Shown: piece by piece, positions 33,700-34,208 of the stretch
How positions within the stretch are numbered: position 1 is the stretch's first letter
Layout: every line of letters begins with the position of its first letter
Assembly (NCBI GenBank): GCA_927443345.1
Contig: CAKMKJ010000074.1
Span: forward strand, 1 to 34,208
Reading direction: 5' to 3'
DNA: 34,208 nucleotides
Source of the DNA: an uncultured Anaerolineaceae bacterium
Lineage (GTDB): Bacteria; Chloroflexota; Anaerolineae; Anaerolineales; Anaerolineaceae
Translations under genes and position numbers: made by a program
The notes under the pieces: model-generated
The model's input: the letters and a program-made list of their open reading frames with translations, nothing else
Told to the model about the DNA's origin: nothing
The model's database searches: none

Positions 33700-34208
33700 A
33701 TAATTGCTCCTGAATAAATTTGTTAAGGTACCGAATAAAATATGAGAATGATTGCACTTTTATGATAGCATGCCGGGGTGAGTTCGTCAAACCCTAAAGT
33801 ATACAAAGCTTGTCGAATTTACAAAAGATTAATAAAACGCATTGATTGACAAGTAAGTTGCATCAAGGCCATCTTCCCAAATGCCAAGTGCAAAAGAATT
33901 CGGGAAGTAATATAACTTCATTTAGCGGGCGATGGGTTATTATCCCCGACAGGGGACACCTGTACCCCGCAGGGGTGTGAGTAGGAGCGAAGCGGAAATA
34001 CCAATAGGCAAACCCAGATAAGAACCAAAAACCTTAATGCAAAACCTTGAGAAGGTTTAAAGTAACCTTGTCAAGGTTGGGAAACAAAAATGTTATTTAA
34101 ACTTGAAAAGTGGACAATATAAAGCTCAAAAGTGGACTGACTGTTTTCTTAAGATTGGGGGGTTTAAATCTGAAAAGTGGACAGCTATGATGAAATAAAA
34201 AGAGAGGG
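33700..34208. other. Non-coding region with hairpins
   Basis: No gene is supported. GGGG/CCCC hairpins occur twice as CCCCGACAGGGG (33944-33955) and CCCCGCAGGGG (33965-33975). AACCTTGAGAAGGTT and AACCTTGTCAAGGTT are two short palindromes around 34042-34078. The promoter of the yacL-like operon should lie near 33710-33770. Confidence 0.5.
34106..34182 (+). repeat. Three copies of AAAAGTGGAC, possible insertion sequence end
   Basis: The 10-base word AAAAGTGGAC occurs at 34106-34115, 34128-34137 and 34173-34182, all in the same direction. Repeated motifs at the ends are a trait of IS21-type insertion sequences, but no transposase is inside the window, so this is a tentative call. Confidence 0.4.

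Noticed and set aside
1-34208. CRISPR array, rRNA or tRNA genes
   Set aside because: No regularly spaced repeats, rRNA segments or tRNA-like clover patterns were noticed on either strand.

Overview
This 34 kb window looks like chromosome of a Chloroflexota bacterium, most probably of the Anaerolineae. The evidence is indirect: long Thr/Pro-rich linkers in surface proteins and lipoproteins, cytoplasmic 'aQyqaG.It...W' repeat modules ahead of a membrane anchor, a SAM-I riboswitch before metK together with a T-box before serS, and the overall gene mix. The assignment is an inference. No rRNA, tRNA or CRISPR array was seen.

Region 1 (1 to about 8,400) is an AT-rich accessory island. It holds a scrambled gene fragment and a 22-base T tract, an unrecognised 325-aa protein flanked by diverged direct repeats, three small proteins (one with an N-terminal membrane helix, one resembling DUF3892), a tyrosine recombinase interrupted by one in-frame TAA, a tail-anchored protein with a weak likeness to DnaQ-type exonucleases, a divergently transcribed membrane-bound HerA-like ATPase, and a solitary beta-class DNA methyltransferase. 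The right edge is sharp. Near 8,400 the composition becomes GC-richer, and two tandem decayed fragments of another methyltransferase C-terminus follow.

Region 2 (8,900-11,300) holds a bacteriohemerythrin, then metK behind a promoter, a SAM-I aptamer and a pair of mutually exclusive hairpins. metK ends at a strong palindromic terminator.

Region 3 (11,300-19,640) is a cell-surface block. It has a large membrane protein with an extracytoplasmic HEVGH metallopeptidase-like motif and an in-frame TGA near its 5' end, a DUF454 membrane protein, two paralogous lipoproteins of identical length, and a two-helix membrane protein with TPR-like regions.

Region 4 (19,640-34,208) is mostly housekeeping. 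It contains ftsK, a tightly overlapping ECF sigma / anti-sigma / Nudix operon, a DUF429 protein with a possible leaderless promoter, a YibE/F membrane protein, a UbiA-family prenyltransferase, serS under T-box control with a predicted UCC specifier, a DUF456 membrane protein, ferritin, and a yacL-like / cysS / rlmB operon. The last 500 bases are non-coding, with hairpins and three copies of a 10-base motif that may be the end of an insertion sequence.

The best candidate for something undescribed is the divergent membrane pair in the island (tail-anchored nuclease-like protein and membrane HerA ATPase) with its small-protein neighbours. The surface module with the metallopeptidase-like protein and twin lipoproteins is second.
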